Shown here piece by piece: positions 13,365-25,195 of a stretch of 64,000 bases of DNA. The position numbers were made by a program, and so were the translations under genes. Position 1 is the stretch's first letter; each line of letters opens with the position of its first letter. Under the pieces are notes generated by a model, which did no database searches, was not told where the DNA came from, and saw nothing but the letters and a program-made list of their open reading frames with translations. Origin of the DNA: Pilaira anomala. Taxonomy: Eukaryota > Mucoromycota > Mucoromycetes > Mucorales > Mucoraceae. Location of the stretch: contig JAIXMQ010000023.1 of NCBI GenBank assembly GCA_025716855.1, forward strand, positions 347,635 through 411,634. The letters run 5' to 3'.

Positions 13365-13868
13365 AGTCTTTTTTTTTTTTATCCTATATCCCCCCCTACT
13401 ACTCTTTCTCTCTTTTTTTTTTTTTTTTTTTTTTGCTATAGATTTTTTTTTCTTTTCCTCTCTTTTGTAATAAATAATACGCGTTATAATTTAGAGCTTT
13501 TGATTTTATTTTGTAGTAGTGTGATAATCAACGTCATGGATAAAAAAAAAAAAAGATCTACTTTGTTTAAATAAAAACATCATATCTTGGCAAAAATAAA
13601 TTAAATACAAATAAAAAATTCTTTCATTTCAGAAGCACATTTACATTCCTTTCAAAAAAAACCCACTCATTTATCAACATGTAAATTTATTATCTTTATT
13701 AGTCAAGTACAGATCTTATTGTTCCCTTTTATTGCAGCAAAAACGACGTCATTTGTTTGTGTAATATATAAAAAATTTCGTGTAAAAAAAAAAAAAAAAA
13801 AAAAAAAGACTAAACTTCTTTTTTTTTCTTCTTCTTTTCTTTTTAATTTTTTTAAAAAATAAATAAAT
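13365..13868. other. Intergenic spacer
   Basis: T-rich downstream region of the Rax2-like gene followed by the upstream region of the BAR gene. Long A-run at 13784-13807 and CT-rich block at 13817-13842. No gene seen. Confidence 0.5.
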
Positions 13869-15133
13869 ATGGATCAACCTGGTAGTGGAATCAAAGTCGT
13901 TGACGCTGAACCTCAACAAGCAACTAACCCTCAAGCTTCTTCTATGAACGCTAATGCTCTTTTAAACAATACTTTGGATGGTTTTGCTAACTTGAGTTCT
14001 CGTTTCAATCCTTTTGCCCAAAAATTCAATAAAGGACTTGGTCAAGTGAGACAGGTAATAATAAAAAAAAAACAAATAATTATTATAAAATAACAAACGA
14101 AATTCAAACATATTTCCTTTCTTTTTTTTTTAGTACGCTCAAGAAAAATTAGGTACAGCCGAAAATGTTACAGAATTACCTCGAGAGTACAAGGATTTGG
14201 AAAAGGTGAGTGAAACAAAAAAAAAAAAAAAAGAGAGAGAGAGAGATAGAGTGAGATTGAAAAAGTCCATTATCAACTTACAGCTTTTTTCTTTCTTTAA
14301 AAGCGTATTGATGCTCTTCGTAATGTTGAAGCCAATTTACTCAAGGTATCTCGTACCTACAGTAACTCTTCATACGATTATCCCGTCCAATTACAAGAAT
14401 CTTTAATCGGTATGACAAACACAGTGACTAGAGAAATCCAACATTTAGCATTAAATACCACAACGCCTGCTTCTGAACGTGCTACCACGCCATCACAAAC
14501 AACTCCTGCTCCTGAAGGTCCCAAGACATTATTCCATGGTCTTTCTCGTGTAGCTGCTGAAGGTGCTGCCTCCATTGGTTTAGATGAACCTTTAGGTACC
14601 GCCTTATCTAAATATGCTACTATTACCGAAAAGGTAGCGGATGCTCGTGTCAATATGGATCATCAGATTGTCGAAAAATTCAATAAGCCTGTTCAAAGTA
14701 CCTTGAACTCTTCTATTGAACAAGCTCTTAAGGCTAGACGTAACGTACAATCCATTCGTTTATCTCTTGATGCTTGTAAAGCAAGATACCGTTCGGCTCG
14801 TCCTGAACGTTCTGAAGTCGCTCGATTAGAAGTTGAACAAGCTGAAGATCAATTTGTTGCTGCTGTTGAGGAAGCTACCAATTTGATGAAGGCCGCACTT
14901 GAAAACGTAAGTTAAAAGAAAGAGAGAGAGAGAGAGAGAGAGAGGGGAAGAGTTCATCATTTGTTAACACATTATTATTATTATAGCCTGAACCTTTCCG
15001 TAACTTGGCTGATTTGGTCGCTGCTCAACTTCAATTCTTCAAGGAAGCACAAGAGCTTTTATCTGATCTTGCTCCTGAATTAGATGAAATTCAAGTGACT
15101 CAAGAATCTTTGTACAGAAATAGCCGTGCTTAA
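13869..15133 (+). CDS. BAR-domain protein of the Gvp36 type
   Basis: Four exons (13869-14054, 14134-14205, 14304-14906, 14987-15133) give 335 aa. The protein is almost entirely helical. The segment from FNPFAQKFNKGLGQVRQYAQEKLG through ELPREYKDLEKRIDAL to LKVSRTY has the features of the fungal Gvp36 BAR family, and the C-terminal half continues as a coiled coil (DACKARYR, VARLEVEQAEDQFVAAVEEATNLM, LAAQLQFFKEAQELLSDL). BAR dimers bind and bend membranes; yeast Gvp36 is a Golgi and endosome protein involved in endocytosis and vesicle traffic. An insert of Thr/Pro/Ser around residues 105-125 is likely a loop. Assignment rests on overall pattern, not on a catalytic motif. Confidence 0.8.
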
Positions 15134-15504
15134 AACTGGTAGTTGTCTCTATTATCTAATATGCCTTCATTTAATCATCAAGACACACGCACATGTTTTT
15201 AAATCCTTTGTATACTTTCTCTCTCTCTCTCTTTCTTTTTTTTTTTTTTAAAAAAAAAAGACAAAATAAAATATTGTAACAAATTCACTTCTGTAAACTT
15301 TACAAGTCTATCTCTTTTTACATTATAGAAAACCACTGACCTCATTCCCCGTCAACGACAACAAATTAGTGTTACCTAATCGTATTCGTAACTTTTTTCT
15401 ATCACATGAAATTTGTTCTCAATTGTTGATTACTATTTTTTTTTATTCCTTTTAAATATTTACCTTTTTTCTTTTTCTTTTATATATATATATATATATA
15501 TATT

Positions 15505-17630
15505 ATGTCTCCTAAACAAAAGAATCCTGACGACGCAACTGACCCAGTTGAACATGACGAAAAGAAAGAGTCTTCAGAATCCACCATTAGCCAATCCTCT
15601 TGGATCCATAAACTGACTTCTGCCGCTACAGCTCCTCTCTCACCCATACCAAAAGTCGAAAAGAAGAAGGAGAACCCTGAAAAGGAGGAAGAGAAAGAAC
15701 CTAATAAACTATCGTCAGAGAACGAACCAAACGAGGTCCCTAAAACCCAACCAGAAGAAATCCAACCTGCACACGATAAATACCAACAAAGTGCGGGTAT
15801 TTGGTCATGGTTAGGTTATTCAACAGATAAATTACCTGACGAATCAACAACAACCTCCCGACCTTCCTATTGGAAATCTTTCTTCGTCTCTTCTAACACA
15901 CCGCATCAGGATTCTGTCATTATATCAGATGATAACCAAGAAGAACAACCACCACCACCCACACCTGAAGAACAAGAAAAAATAACACAAGAAAAATCAA
16001 TAGAGGATCAGTCTGTGGCGGAAGAAGAGACTGCTGCTGCATCTCAGAAACTTTCTATTACGCTTAGACAACCTTGTAAAAATAACATGGTTTTACCTAC
16101 ATTCGATTCTCAATTCCATATAGTAGATCCAACAGATCCAAATACTAGACCCAATCTATTCAGTAAAGCCATCAATGTCATCAACTCAATATTCACTCAA
16201 AGACCTCATCATAAATCATCCGAATATCACGATAATCATCTCCTTTCCAATATGATTCAAGCCATGAAAGACGATCCTGAACATGTTGCTAACAAAAAAA
16301 TTCTAGTAATAGGTGTACATGGTTGGTTTCCAATGAAAGTACGTTTTTTTTTTTTTAAAAAAAAAAAAGAAACTGATACACCTTTTCTGACAACATCTTA
16401 TAGTTAGTTCGTAACGTACTTGGTGAACCAACAGGTACTTCCATAAAATTCTGTGAACAAATGACAGCTGCCGTAAAGAAATATTTCCAAGAATCCCATG
16501 ATTTAGAATTACCTGATAAAGCCATTATAAATATCCCTTTACAATGGGAAGGAAAGGTGTTGGAGAGAGTAGAGAAATTATATGAGTACTTGATTTCTGA
16601 CTGTAAAGAGGCCATCCTGTCAGCAGATGTTATCTTATGGGTCACACACTCACAAGGAACTCCCGTCTCGGCCATCTTGCTAAAAAAATTAATTGAAGAA
16701 AATTTAATTCAAATTGAGAAACAACCGGTTTGTATGCTTGCTATGGCCGGTATTTCGCATGGTCCCTTTCCCTCTTTAAAGGGTAACTTATTGGTCAAGG
16801 TAAATAGTTAGAAAAAAAAAGGGGCGGGCGATTGTCATTTAAAAAGATACCTAACCTTTTTTTTTTTTTTTTTTTACAAATCTATAAAGTATTTTGAAGC
16901 TGATGCAGCAAGAGAATTATTCGAATTCATGGACTCGGATTCAGATATATCCATTCAATACCGAGAATCAATGGCATACATTTTACAGAGCAAAGTAAAA
17001 ACTGTCTTCATGGGCTCAATGCAGGACCAAGTCGTACCTCTTTACTCTGCCATTATGTCCGGAATTACGCACCCTAATATCTTGCGCGCTGTTTACATCG
17101 ATGGCCATATCTACTCAAAAGACGACTTCCTAATCCGTTTAATTACATTTGCCATTCGTTTACTAAATGTCGGCCTCTCGGATCACGGCTTTTTAATTCA
17201 TATCAGTGAAGTCTTGGCCGGTAAGATATATGCTTGGGAAGGCGGTCACTCGACCGTCTACGAAGAGCTAAATGTATTCATGCTACCTTTACAGTACCTA
17301 TTTGAGACCCCTCCCTTTGGCCCTTACCAAATACAAACTCCAAAGATCTTATTCAAATCACAATTACATGACTCCACTGACCGTGCAAAACAAAAGGTAC
17401 TGGATAAAGTCAAAGCAAGATTAGATCCATTTCAAGTGAAGCCAAGATTGAACCCCTTTCATTTACCTTGGGCTATGCGAGGTATCTGGGACGATCCTAG
17501 AATCTTGAACGATGAAATATTAAGTCTTGAACTAGAGTCGCTTCAAGACTTGTTTGATAAATGGAATCCTACAAGCGCAAAACTAAAAGAAATTAAGTTT
17601 CGTCTTGAACCTTTGAAAGCAAGGTTGTAA
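15505..17630 (+). CDS. YML020W-like alpha/beta-hydrolase-fold protein
   Basis: Three exons (15505-16338, 16404-16799, 16890-17630) give 656 aa. The first 200 residues are a low-complexity acidic and Lys/Glu-rich region with short Trp-containing segments (SSWIHKLTS, IWSWLGYST, PSYWKSFF). The conserved part begins at about 265 (ILVIGVHGWFPMK, a typical first strand plus oxyanion region) and holds a nucleophile elbow-like WVTHSQGTP at about 355, then GSMQDQVVPLYS and the late DGHIYSKDDF. This matches the fungal family of yeast YML020W, whose substrate is unknown to me. The C-terminal tail repeats RLDPF/RLNPF. The next gene, converging on it, is another predicted alpha/beta hydrolase of a different family. 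Confidence 0.78.
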
Positions 17631-17665
17631 ATTTATTATTCCTATGTGTACATATACATTTGAAA

Positions 17666-17714
<49 letters not shown>

Positions 17715-18351
17715 AATATGCATGTATCAAATAGTAAATTCTGCCAGCTTTTCATTGATGAAATAAAAATAAAAATAATATATGGGTTCGTATTTTATTA
17801 ACAAGATTGTGGTGGCTATTTACGTATCTAGTTAGTTTAATCTCTATTGAGTTAGATAGATAACCAGGCCGTTAGAGATAAATATAACTTAGTTATTACA
17901 ACAAAAATAAAGACATGTTGTTCTCACCCTTTCTCCAATCAAACCAAAATGACGAGTAGCATTTAAACGTTTTAGACCACGAGATTCAATAATATGGAGC
18001 TTTTCATTTTTTGATGAAACTTTTAAACTGAATGGAAAGCTTAAAGAAATTGGACAGAAGACAGAAAGTGTTCTAAACATAACACTCGTATCGCTCAAGT
18101 TTTGTATGGTTCTTCTTATTTGACTTCGAGCTGACTACAAATTACTATCATAATAATCTCAAACGCATAAATATACATTATTATTTAGTCTTGTTACATT
18201 CATGTATGTATACGAACAAACAATAATTTATTTAAAAAAAAAATGTATAATGTATAAGTTACTCATGTCATTTTTTAACCATGAATAATAATAATAAAAA
18301 AAAGGTCAAGATATGTTAAATAATGCTGTACAAAAAAAAAAGAAAAAAAAA
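17631..18351. other. Intergenic region between converging genes, with long poly(A)
   Basis: Contains an unbroken A-run of about 42 nt (17668-17709). The remainder is AT-rich without an open frame that resembles a protein. Confidence 0.5.
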
Positions 18352-21300
18352 TTAACGGTTCAGTTTAGCATGTTGAGGCGCTTCTAGTTTGACAAGAGGC
18401 ATTGGATTTGTGATTTCATTTGGTACAACCAGTAATTTCAAAGTACTCTTAATTTCCTTTATTTCAACACCTGCATCCCTCAATTCCTTTTCTTCCTCTG
18501 TCTCCACTTTCTTCCTTCCAAACAGTGAATTACTAAACAAAGTAGAAGATCGTGAGCTTGGTCTTGTTAGGTTTTCGGAAACGGTTGATTCGGATTTAGA
18601 TCCACCACCAAATAAATTATTTAATGTGGACCGTCTATTTGGCGTGGACGGTACTGTGCCAGTAGAGGTAGATGAAGAAAGGGTAGTCAAACTTGGTTCA
18701 GAAGCCATACTTGTGATGGATGCTTTACCTGAAGACAGAGAGCTATAGGTACCTGGCCTAGATGATGCTGCGGCGGTAGCATTAGCAATAATATCTGCAA
18801 TAATATCAAAATCTGACATGGGCGTAGAGGGTATAGTAGAGCTCTTTTCGTTCGAAGAAGAGTGAGGAGTTTCTGTTCCTGATAATGTCTGTGGTGGATT
18901 TGTAGAAGAAGATAATGTGCGTTCAGGTACGGCTCCGTTTATACTTTGATTGTCTCCATCTACAATCTCTGTTGATAGAGGTGTATTGGGTGATTTTGAA
19001 AGCTGAATTGATGCTTTACCAGAGGATAGGGAGGAAAGAGAGCTTCTTTTCCTTAGTGGAGAAGACGCTGAATCCAAATGCTTATTTTTAAGATCGCCTA
19101 AACTTGTAGTAGTTTCCTATTTGACATGAAAAAAAAAATTTATTATGCGTTTTTTTTTTTCTTCAATTGTGATTTTACCTCTTCTTCTGGTGGCACATCC
19201 ACTTGTTCCTTTTCTTTCACAGGTAACTCTTCGGAAGTGACTACAAAACCTGCACGTTTTAATAGCTTAGGCATAGAAGACCGATAACTCAAATGTCCCG
19301 TCACTAAATCAGTACAATCTAAATTCTGAACACGATTTCCTTCAATATGAGATAAAGGACGAAGACCGGCGATATTTCCCAGACCAGCTGTGGAAGTTCG
19401 AAACAAGAAGCCTAATAACCAATCGTTGGTAGCATACCCATTGACAAACCGACCTGATACAATGGTTGTACATTCTTTCCATTCAGCTTTTGAAGCACTT
19501 ACAGGCGTACCAAACAAAGCAACATTTTCAACCAAACCAAAAGCCTTTACTCTAGCTAATTCTAAAAGACAAAAGAAGATAACTCGGGCACCTAAAGAAT
19601 AACCTACTAATGTGATTGGTCTAGAACCTAGATTTCGATTCATTAATGCATCTGCTAGAATTAATCCTGCCAGTCTAGATCTATCTAAAGCATTTGCCCA
19701 AGGATTATCTACGATATATCCTAACTTTGTTAACGCTAAAGGGAAAGCGAGGCCAGCTAATAATGCTCCCATAATCGTATGTGCTAAGGCTTGTTGAATG
19801 GAGAATGTGACAGCTTCTGTAGCAAAGATACGAAATGCACTACCTAGTTCTTCTAACATTTCAGGTTCCCAATAGAGTGAATAATGATCGCCCATTAAAT
19901 GGTCCAATGTACTAAAAGGTAACGAAGTCTCATCCTTTTCTTTATTTGGTAACCATCTAAAAATAGTTTGTTTTTTTTAGAAAATCTAATATTAATTTCT
20001 TTTCATATATATATATATATTTTTTTACCCAGTAATTGTAATTATGCAATTTACGTTTTCATCTACATGAACCGGAAGAAATTCAAACGTATTAATTGTC
20101 TTCATTCGTTTATTCATACTTTTTCCTAAAGAGAAAATTAATATTTATATAAAAGTAAGCTATTATTTAAATTCTGTACTAACCTCCAATTCCTATTTAA
20201 AAAAAAAAAAAAAAAAGTTACACGAAAAAAAAAAAAAAAGATCAACAAAATATATTTTTTTTTAAAAAAAAAAAAAACCTACTTCCACCTGCAACAGTAG
20301 CACCACCCGTAATTAAAGCAATACCGGCCGTACCACCTAAGAAACTACCTGAACCAGTTACACCAACCGTGGTCAAGATAGCGCCAAGACCACCGGCTAT
20401 CACAGGCGCCATTAAACCAGCACTTAAACCTAAAATTAAACCACCTCCAATGGTAGCTAATCCAATCATGACATAACGTCTCTTCTTACGTTGTTTATTT
20501 CTACTTTTTCTTTCTATATCATTTCTAACAAATCCAGCACTATCCACATGAGTCATGGTCATGGTTGTCATGGTGGTAGCTACACTTGTGACAGTTTCAG
20601 TTTCCCAACTTGCGTCCTGTAAAAGATGTTGAGCAATCCGTTTTTCGAACCCAATCACTTGAAACCAGTCAAGCGAAAGGTAAGAGGCAATACGTGCTAC
20701 AAATACTCTTGAACGAGCGTCATAGTTTTCAATACTGAGACAAATTAAAAACAAATCACACATTACTGTCCAACTCAAGTCAATGATCACCTTTTTATCT
20801 TGTAAATGATCTAATTGGACTTCGGCCGTTTCTCCCTGCGATGTGAATTGATGTACCAAGTCAGTCGGTAGAATATTATGTTTAGATAAAGACTCCACCA
20901 TTTTAATTTCTAAATATTTAATTTTTTTTTTTGTGTGTGTGCGTTACTATGGGTAACAATCCATTTTTGTATGCTTTTTTTTTTTTTTTTTGTACCTTCC
21001 ATTGAGATATCCATATGAGAAAATAAGATTTTCATCAACTTTCTTTGCCAATTATCTGCACTCATTCTAGCATAAGTGAAATCGGGTCCTTCAAAATCAT
21101 GAACGACTTCTAAACTAGTCAAATAGCATAAACTGACATATGCAATCTTTTGTGTTTCAGAAAACACATCTTTTGTTTCTTGAATTCTAGCTTGTTCATT
21201 TTGGCATGTAGGTTCATTGATAGGTTCCATTTCGAAAATACGTGAGGTAGTAAGGATCGGTTGTACTGTATCTGGTACTTCTGGTAAGTCGGCTGCCCAT

Positions 21301-21488
21301 GCACGAATAGCATTTGGTTTAGGTAATAATTTTGTTGAATATAATTCATTTTGTTCTGCTAATAACTCGGCTGTAAGTTGATGATTATTTGTCTCTGTTT
21401 CGTCTAATATATCTTCATTCTTTAGTGAACGGAAACTATTTGTCTCGTTGTCTTTCTCGACGTTCAATGTGGATTCGGTTTTACTCAT
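18352..21488 (-). CDS. TMCO4/Mil1-like (DUF726) membrane alpha/beta hydrolase
   Basis: Six exons (20996-21488, 20283-20909, 20184-20192, 20029-20125, 19179-19956, 18352-19116) give 922 aa. The start at 21488 is the first ATG in frame. After a charged N-terminal domain come Gly/Ala-rich membrane segments at about 245-295, then the hydrolase domain: CIITITGWLP, the nucleophile elbow LVGYSLGARVIF (about 525), VENVALFGTPVSAS, and a late segment GLRPLSHIEGNRVQNLDCTDLVTGHLSYR that should carry the catalytic Asp and His. This matches the DUF726 family (human TMCO4, yeast Mil1/Yfl034w). The C-terminal 250 residues are Ser/Thr-rich and disordered, and repeat SSLSSGKASI twice. One exon is only 9 nt long and falls in the conserved GGRIGGKSMNKR segment. 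Substrate unknown; likely a lipase-like enzyme on internal membranes. Confidence 0.85.
20184..20192 (-). other. 9-nt micro-exon of the TMCO4/Mil1-like gene
   Basis: A 9-base exon flanked by an acceptor (ttaaatag) and a donor (gttagt). Including it joins GGTGGA-A to G-GAAAAAGT in frame and yields the Gly-rich segment GGRIGGKSMNK expected in the DUF726 family. It preserves phase (9 nt), so skipping it would remove three residues without a frameshift. Confidence 0.75.
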
Positions 21489-21728
21489 TTTTTTTTTCGA
21501 CAAAAAAGGAGAGAAAAGAAAAGAAAAAGGAAGAGGGGGATATTTGATAAAAGAGTGAAAAAAAAAAGAGAGAGAAGAAAAAAGGGGAATAAAATATACA
21601 CAAAAAGGGATTTGAGGCCAACTAAAATAAATAAATTGTCGGAATAAACATGATAATAAATTAATAAAATAAGTGACACAGGAAAAACCTGAATTTTAAA
21701 AGAGGTACAACTTTTATTTTTACATTAT

Positions 21729-21850
21729 CTATTGACGCCAGCCAGCATTCAATTGCATTAATGTTAATACAGCATCCATTGGATATTCAATACGCTTATC
21801 AGGTGTTTCTGTTATAACAACAGGTGACGGTGTTTCTAATGCTTGCTGTT

Positions 21851-21885
<35 letters not shown>

Positions 21886-22433
21886 TCTAAAAATTCCAAT
21901 AATTGAGTTGTAAATTGTTCAGGTTTAACTTGGTTTTCAACAAACGTAAATTTATTAGCCAACAAGGAAATATAACCATTTGGATCACTCAAGATACCAT
22001 TTAATTCCTGTGTATTATTTTTACGTTCTTCTTTATTCATTCTCTTGGCTCTTCTTCTATTAAATTCTTCGTCAATCCATTTCTGTTTATGTGGACTCTC
22101 TTCTTTACCAAACAATTTGTGAGCTCTTTTATTGACTCTACATCTTAAATCGTTATCTTTATTTCTCTCTTGATTTTGTTGTCTCCATCTCTTCTTTCTT
22201 TCTCGATTCTCTTGTCTTACTTTTTGTGTTATCAACTCGTTTTTGTATCGGTTGTTAGGATCATGATATGTCGGAAATAAAGAGGGTGGATTGATGATAG
22301 TCTGTGCCATCACTTGTGCCTCTATTGCTTGTTGAAAATCTTGTAACGGTGTAGGTAAGGAAGTAACTGCTGCCATAACCAATTGTTCAATAACTGACGA
22401 GCCTAATTTAACTTGTTCAGTAGAACTTGTCAT
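21729..22433 (-). CDS. DUF3020-type fungal nuclear protein (function unknown)
   Basis: Single exon, 234 aa. The central basic block (residues about 68-135), with ENRERKKRWRQQNQERNKDNDLR followed by CRVNKRAHKLFG, is highly charged and looks like the fungal DUF3020 domain, which I associate with nuclear proteins; the domain name is from memory. A polyQ run of about 18 (21843-21888) lies in the C-terminal third, followed by RIEYPMDAVLTLMQLNAGWRQ. The KRIEYP motif also occurs in the nearby PAS-GATA protein, probably by chance. The basic block suggests nucleic-acid binding or nuclear import. It shares a 396-bp divergent region with the mS33 gene. Confidence 0.6.
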
Positions 22434-22829
22434 AAGGGAACTGAAAACTACATGGTTTTTTTTTAAAAAAAAAAAAGAATAAGCAAAAACAAAGCAAGGA
22501 AAAAAAGATCTTTTTTTTTAAAGGAGCATACTTTTTATTTAAAAAAAAAAAGGGATTTGTCTATTAGAGAATTCACTTGTTTATTTAAACGTCACGAACA
22601 AACAGTCTAAACAAACGACAGAAAGTTTGTTTAATAAAACAAAAGAAAACTTTTATTACCCTTTAAAGAGAAGAGGCTGCTTCTTCTCCGTTTTTCAATC
22701 GTCACAGAAAAACTGCCAAATAAAGTCACTTTTTTTTTTTTTTTATAATATACGCCCGGGGTAACAAAGTACAAAAAAAAAAAAAAAAAAAAACCCCTTC
22801 TTTTTTGTAAATAGGATATATATAACATA
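22434..22829. promoter_or_regulatory. Divergent promoter region between DUF3020-type and mS33 genes
   Basis: Head-to-head spacer of 396 bp with three T-run/A-run junctions (22457-22474, 22509-22522, 22530-22550) and A/T runs near the mS33 start. No specific factor site identified. Confidence 0.45.
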
Positions 22830-23218
22830 ATGAGTCAACCTGTGGCAAGATTAGCACAACTTTCACAGTTATCTTGCAAGATCTTTTCAAATGTTTATAA
22901 CCCAACTTGCGCACGTACAGGAAATAAAGTGCTTAGACAACGTTTGATCGGTTCCACTTTAACAGCTTATAACCCACAAAAACTTGTTCATTTCCGTGAC
23001 ATTCAAGCATTGTATCCTCAGTTGGGTCTTGTGAATATGGAAGAAAAGGAACGTCTTGACGAAATCGCTAGAAGAAAGAGAAGAGGAAAGGGTGCACCCA
23101 AGAAGGGTAAGTTATATATTTATTTATAAAACACCCCACATTTTGATATTTAATTTTTTTTTTTTTTTTTTTTTTTTTCATAGGTCAAGGCAAGCGTGCT
23201 TCTAATAAAAAAAAGTAA
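22830..23218 (+). CDS. Mitochondrial small-subunit ribosomal protein mS33 (Rsm27/MRPS33)
   Basis: Two exons (22830-23106, 23184-23218) give 103 aa, the usual length. The conserved core YNPTCARTGNKVLRQRLIG and LVHFRDIQALYPQL identifies the mitoribosomal mS33 family, which sits in the head of the mitochondrial small subunit. The C-terminus is very basic (RRKRRGKGAPKKGQGKRASNKKK). No long cleavable presequence is apparent, as is usual for this protein. The intron is T-rich. The gene converges on the PAS-GATA gene with only 34 bp between stop codons. Confidence 0.9.
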
Positions 23219-23252
23219 ATAATAAACCCTCTCCCTCTTTTGATGTAAATAA

Positions 23253-24665
23253 CTATTTCTTTAATGAAGCCTGTTTAAGTTTAAAAAGAGATGGTTCATC
23301 TTCCTTATTTGGACCTTGTAACCTTTCATGTTTAGCTATTAATCTAGCATATCTTAAACCACACGCATTGCATAACCTATTATATAAATCAATCATTGAA
23401 TTCTTTTCTTTTTTTTTTCAAAAAAAAAAAAAAAAAAGTTGAATATTTACGTTTTATGTCCAGTCGGTCCTTTACGCCATTCAGGACTTGTGCTGGTCTG
23501 ACAATTTTCACACTTCTTTTCATACGCACCAAATCGACCACGCCATGCCTTTGGTAAAGGTGATTTAGTTTCTTCTATAGCTTCTGTGTATTTTTTGGTA
23601 GGTGAATAGGTTGTATTTATTAATGAAGACAGTGAAGGGGATGCAGTAGTAATAGTAGTATTTGTGGAAGAAGAAGATGTAGAAGAAGAAGATTGGTGTG
23701 GATTATTTAATATATCTGTAATATTGGATTTACGCTTAAAGCTATAAAATATTCTATATTTTTAGATATATACATATATATATATATATATGTTATGAAT
23801 TATATATATATATATATATACTTACTCTGAACAATTACGTGGTGTCATATACATATAATGGTGATATGTGTTATTACTGTTGTCTAAAATGGGAGTAATT
23901 TGAAACGAAGTAAAGGTTAAACTACCATAAGTGATAATAATGCGTTCGATTTGACATAATCCAAAGGGGTCTAACGTGGCAGTTGAATTCGAATGAGAAT
24001 GATGTGTACAAGCAGTATTGTTTTTCAGTAATGGGTACTCGATACGCTTATCCATCTCGTTCTTTGTCAATTCGGTTACAAGTCCTAATGCGTCTGTCAT
24101 AATGTTGTCGTTCGACTTATCTAAGCAACCAGGCCATGATATAATCAAGTGTTTGGTTTGGGTATCATATATTTGAAAGATTCGAATTGGATCTTCTGGT
24201 GTTTTTAGTGAATGTAAGTGGAGTATATTTAATAAAGTGTTTGATTCCTAATTATTATACATTGTTATTATTATTATTATTTTATAAATACATTTTATAT
24301 TTATGAAGTTTACATTGAATGATTGACGGCTACCACAACAGGTTGAGTTATCGTTATCTACGGTTATATTAAAACATGTGTTCCTTAAATAGGCTTAGAC
24401 ATAATTTACCTATTTCATGACTATGAAAGAAGGTTAAGATTGTCTTGTTGGTTGCTGTATACATAACTACATCTGTTATGACCCAGTCTTCCCTCTATAA
24501 TAGATACAATCACATGTTAGCTTTAAAAGAATGAAATAACCTATTGTTTCCCGTGATACTTGCCGTATCTCTGTCATGTCCATATTCTTGATAAATTATT
24601 GATTTAATACTTTTTAAACGACATCTATTTTATATTTTTATTATAAAAAAGCATTTATTTATTTT

Positions 24666-24701
<36 letters not shown>

Positions 24702-25195
24702 TTGTAACTGCACCAGCCAAGGTCTTTATTTTTATAAAATTCAACAAGTCAGTTTTGGCTAATGATAACTCATCTGGATGAATGAACTGTAACAAAGATT
24801 GACAAAGTAAAATATCAGCAGGTGTTTTACCAAGCGCAATTTGAGTGTCAGTTATAAAGTCAGGTAAGTAAAGGAACTCAAAGTTTTCAAGGGAAAGTAA
24901 AGCCCAAAAACAAGATGCGACTGACATGTGGTCTTGTAATTGTCTTTGTTTTTTAATATTGTGAGTCGGTATGATTTTGAGCAACTGTTAAAGAAGAAGA
25001 AAAAAAGCGTGTTTTTTTTTGTTTTGTATTTTTTTGTATTTTTTTTTTTACAAAAAAGAATGATAAAATGAGAGTAAGGAAAAAAATACTAACAAAAATA
25101 GGAAAAAAAAAGGGGAAAAAGAGAAAAAGAAAAAAGAAAATGAGGCGTAAAAAAATAAAGATGTTAACTGTACTCAATTCTTGTATAATCGTCAT
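23253..25195 (-). CDS. PAS-GATA transcription factor, white-collar-2-like
   Basis: Eight exons on the minus strand (25169-25195, 24701-24984, 24541-24624, 24376-24492, 24314-24329, 23826-24247, 23451-23741, 23253-23376) join to 454 aa. The N-terminal third is PAS-like: LENFEFLYLPDFITDT, LLQFIHPDELSLAKTDL, TRCRLKSI, VITDVVMYTATN. The C-terminus has a GATA zinc finger of the C-X2-C-X18-C-X2-C form (CENC to CNAC, with SPEWRKGP) seen in WC-1 and WC-2. With PAS at the front, GATA at the end and no LOV cysteine motif, it fits WC-2, the partner of the blue-light sensor WC-1 (MadB in Phycomyces). The first exon (27 nt, MTIIQELST) is the least certain; a 16-nt exon at 24314-24329 is inferred from frame. 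Confidence 0.8.

Noticed and set aside
24376..24395. Very short (16-26 nt) intron in the WC-2-like gene at gtaaattatg
   Set aside because: Too short for splicing; reading through to CACAT and using a 46-nt intron gives a continuous frame.
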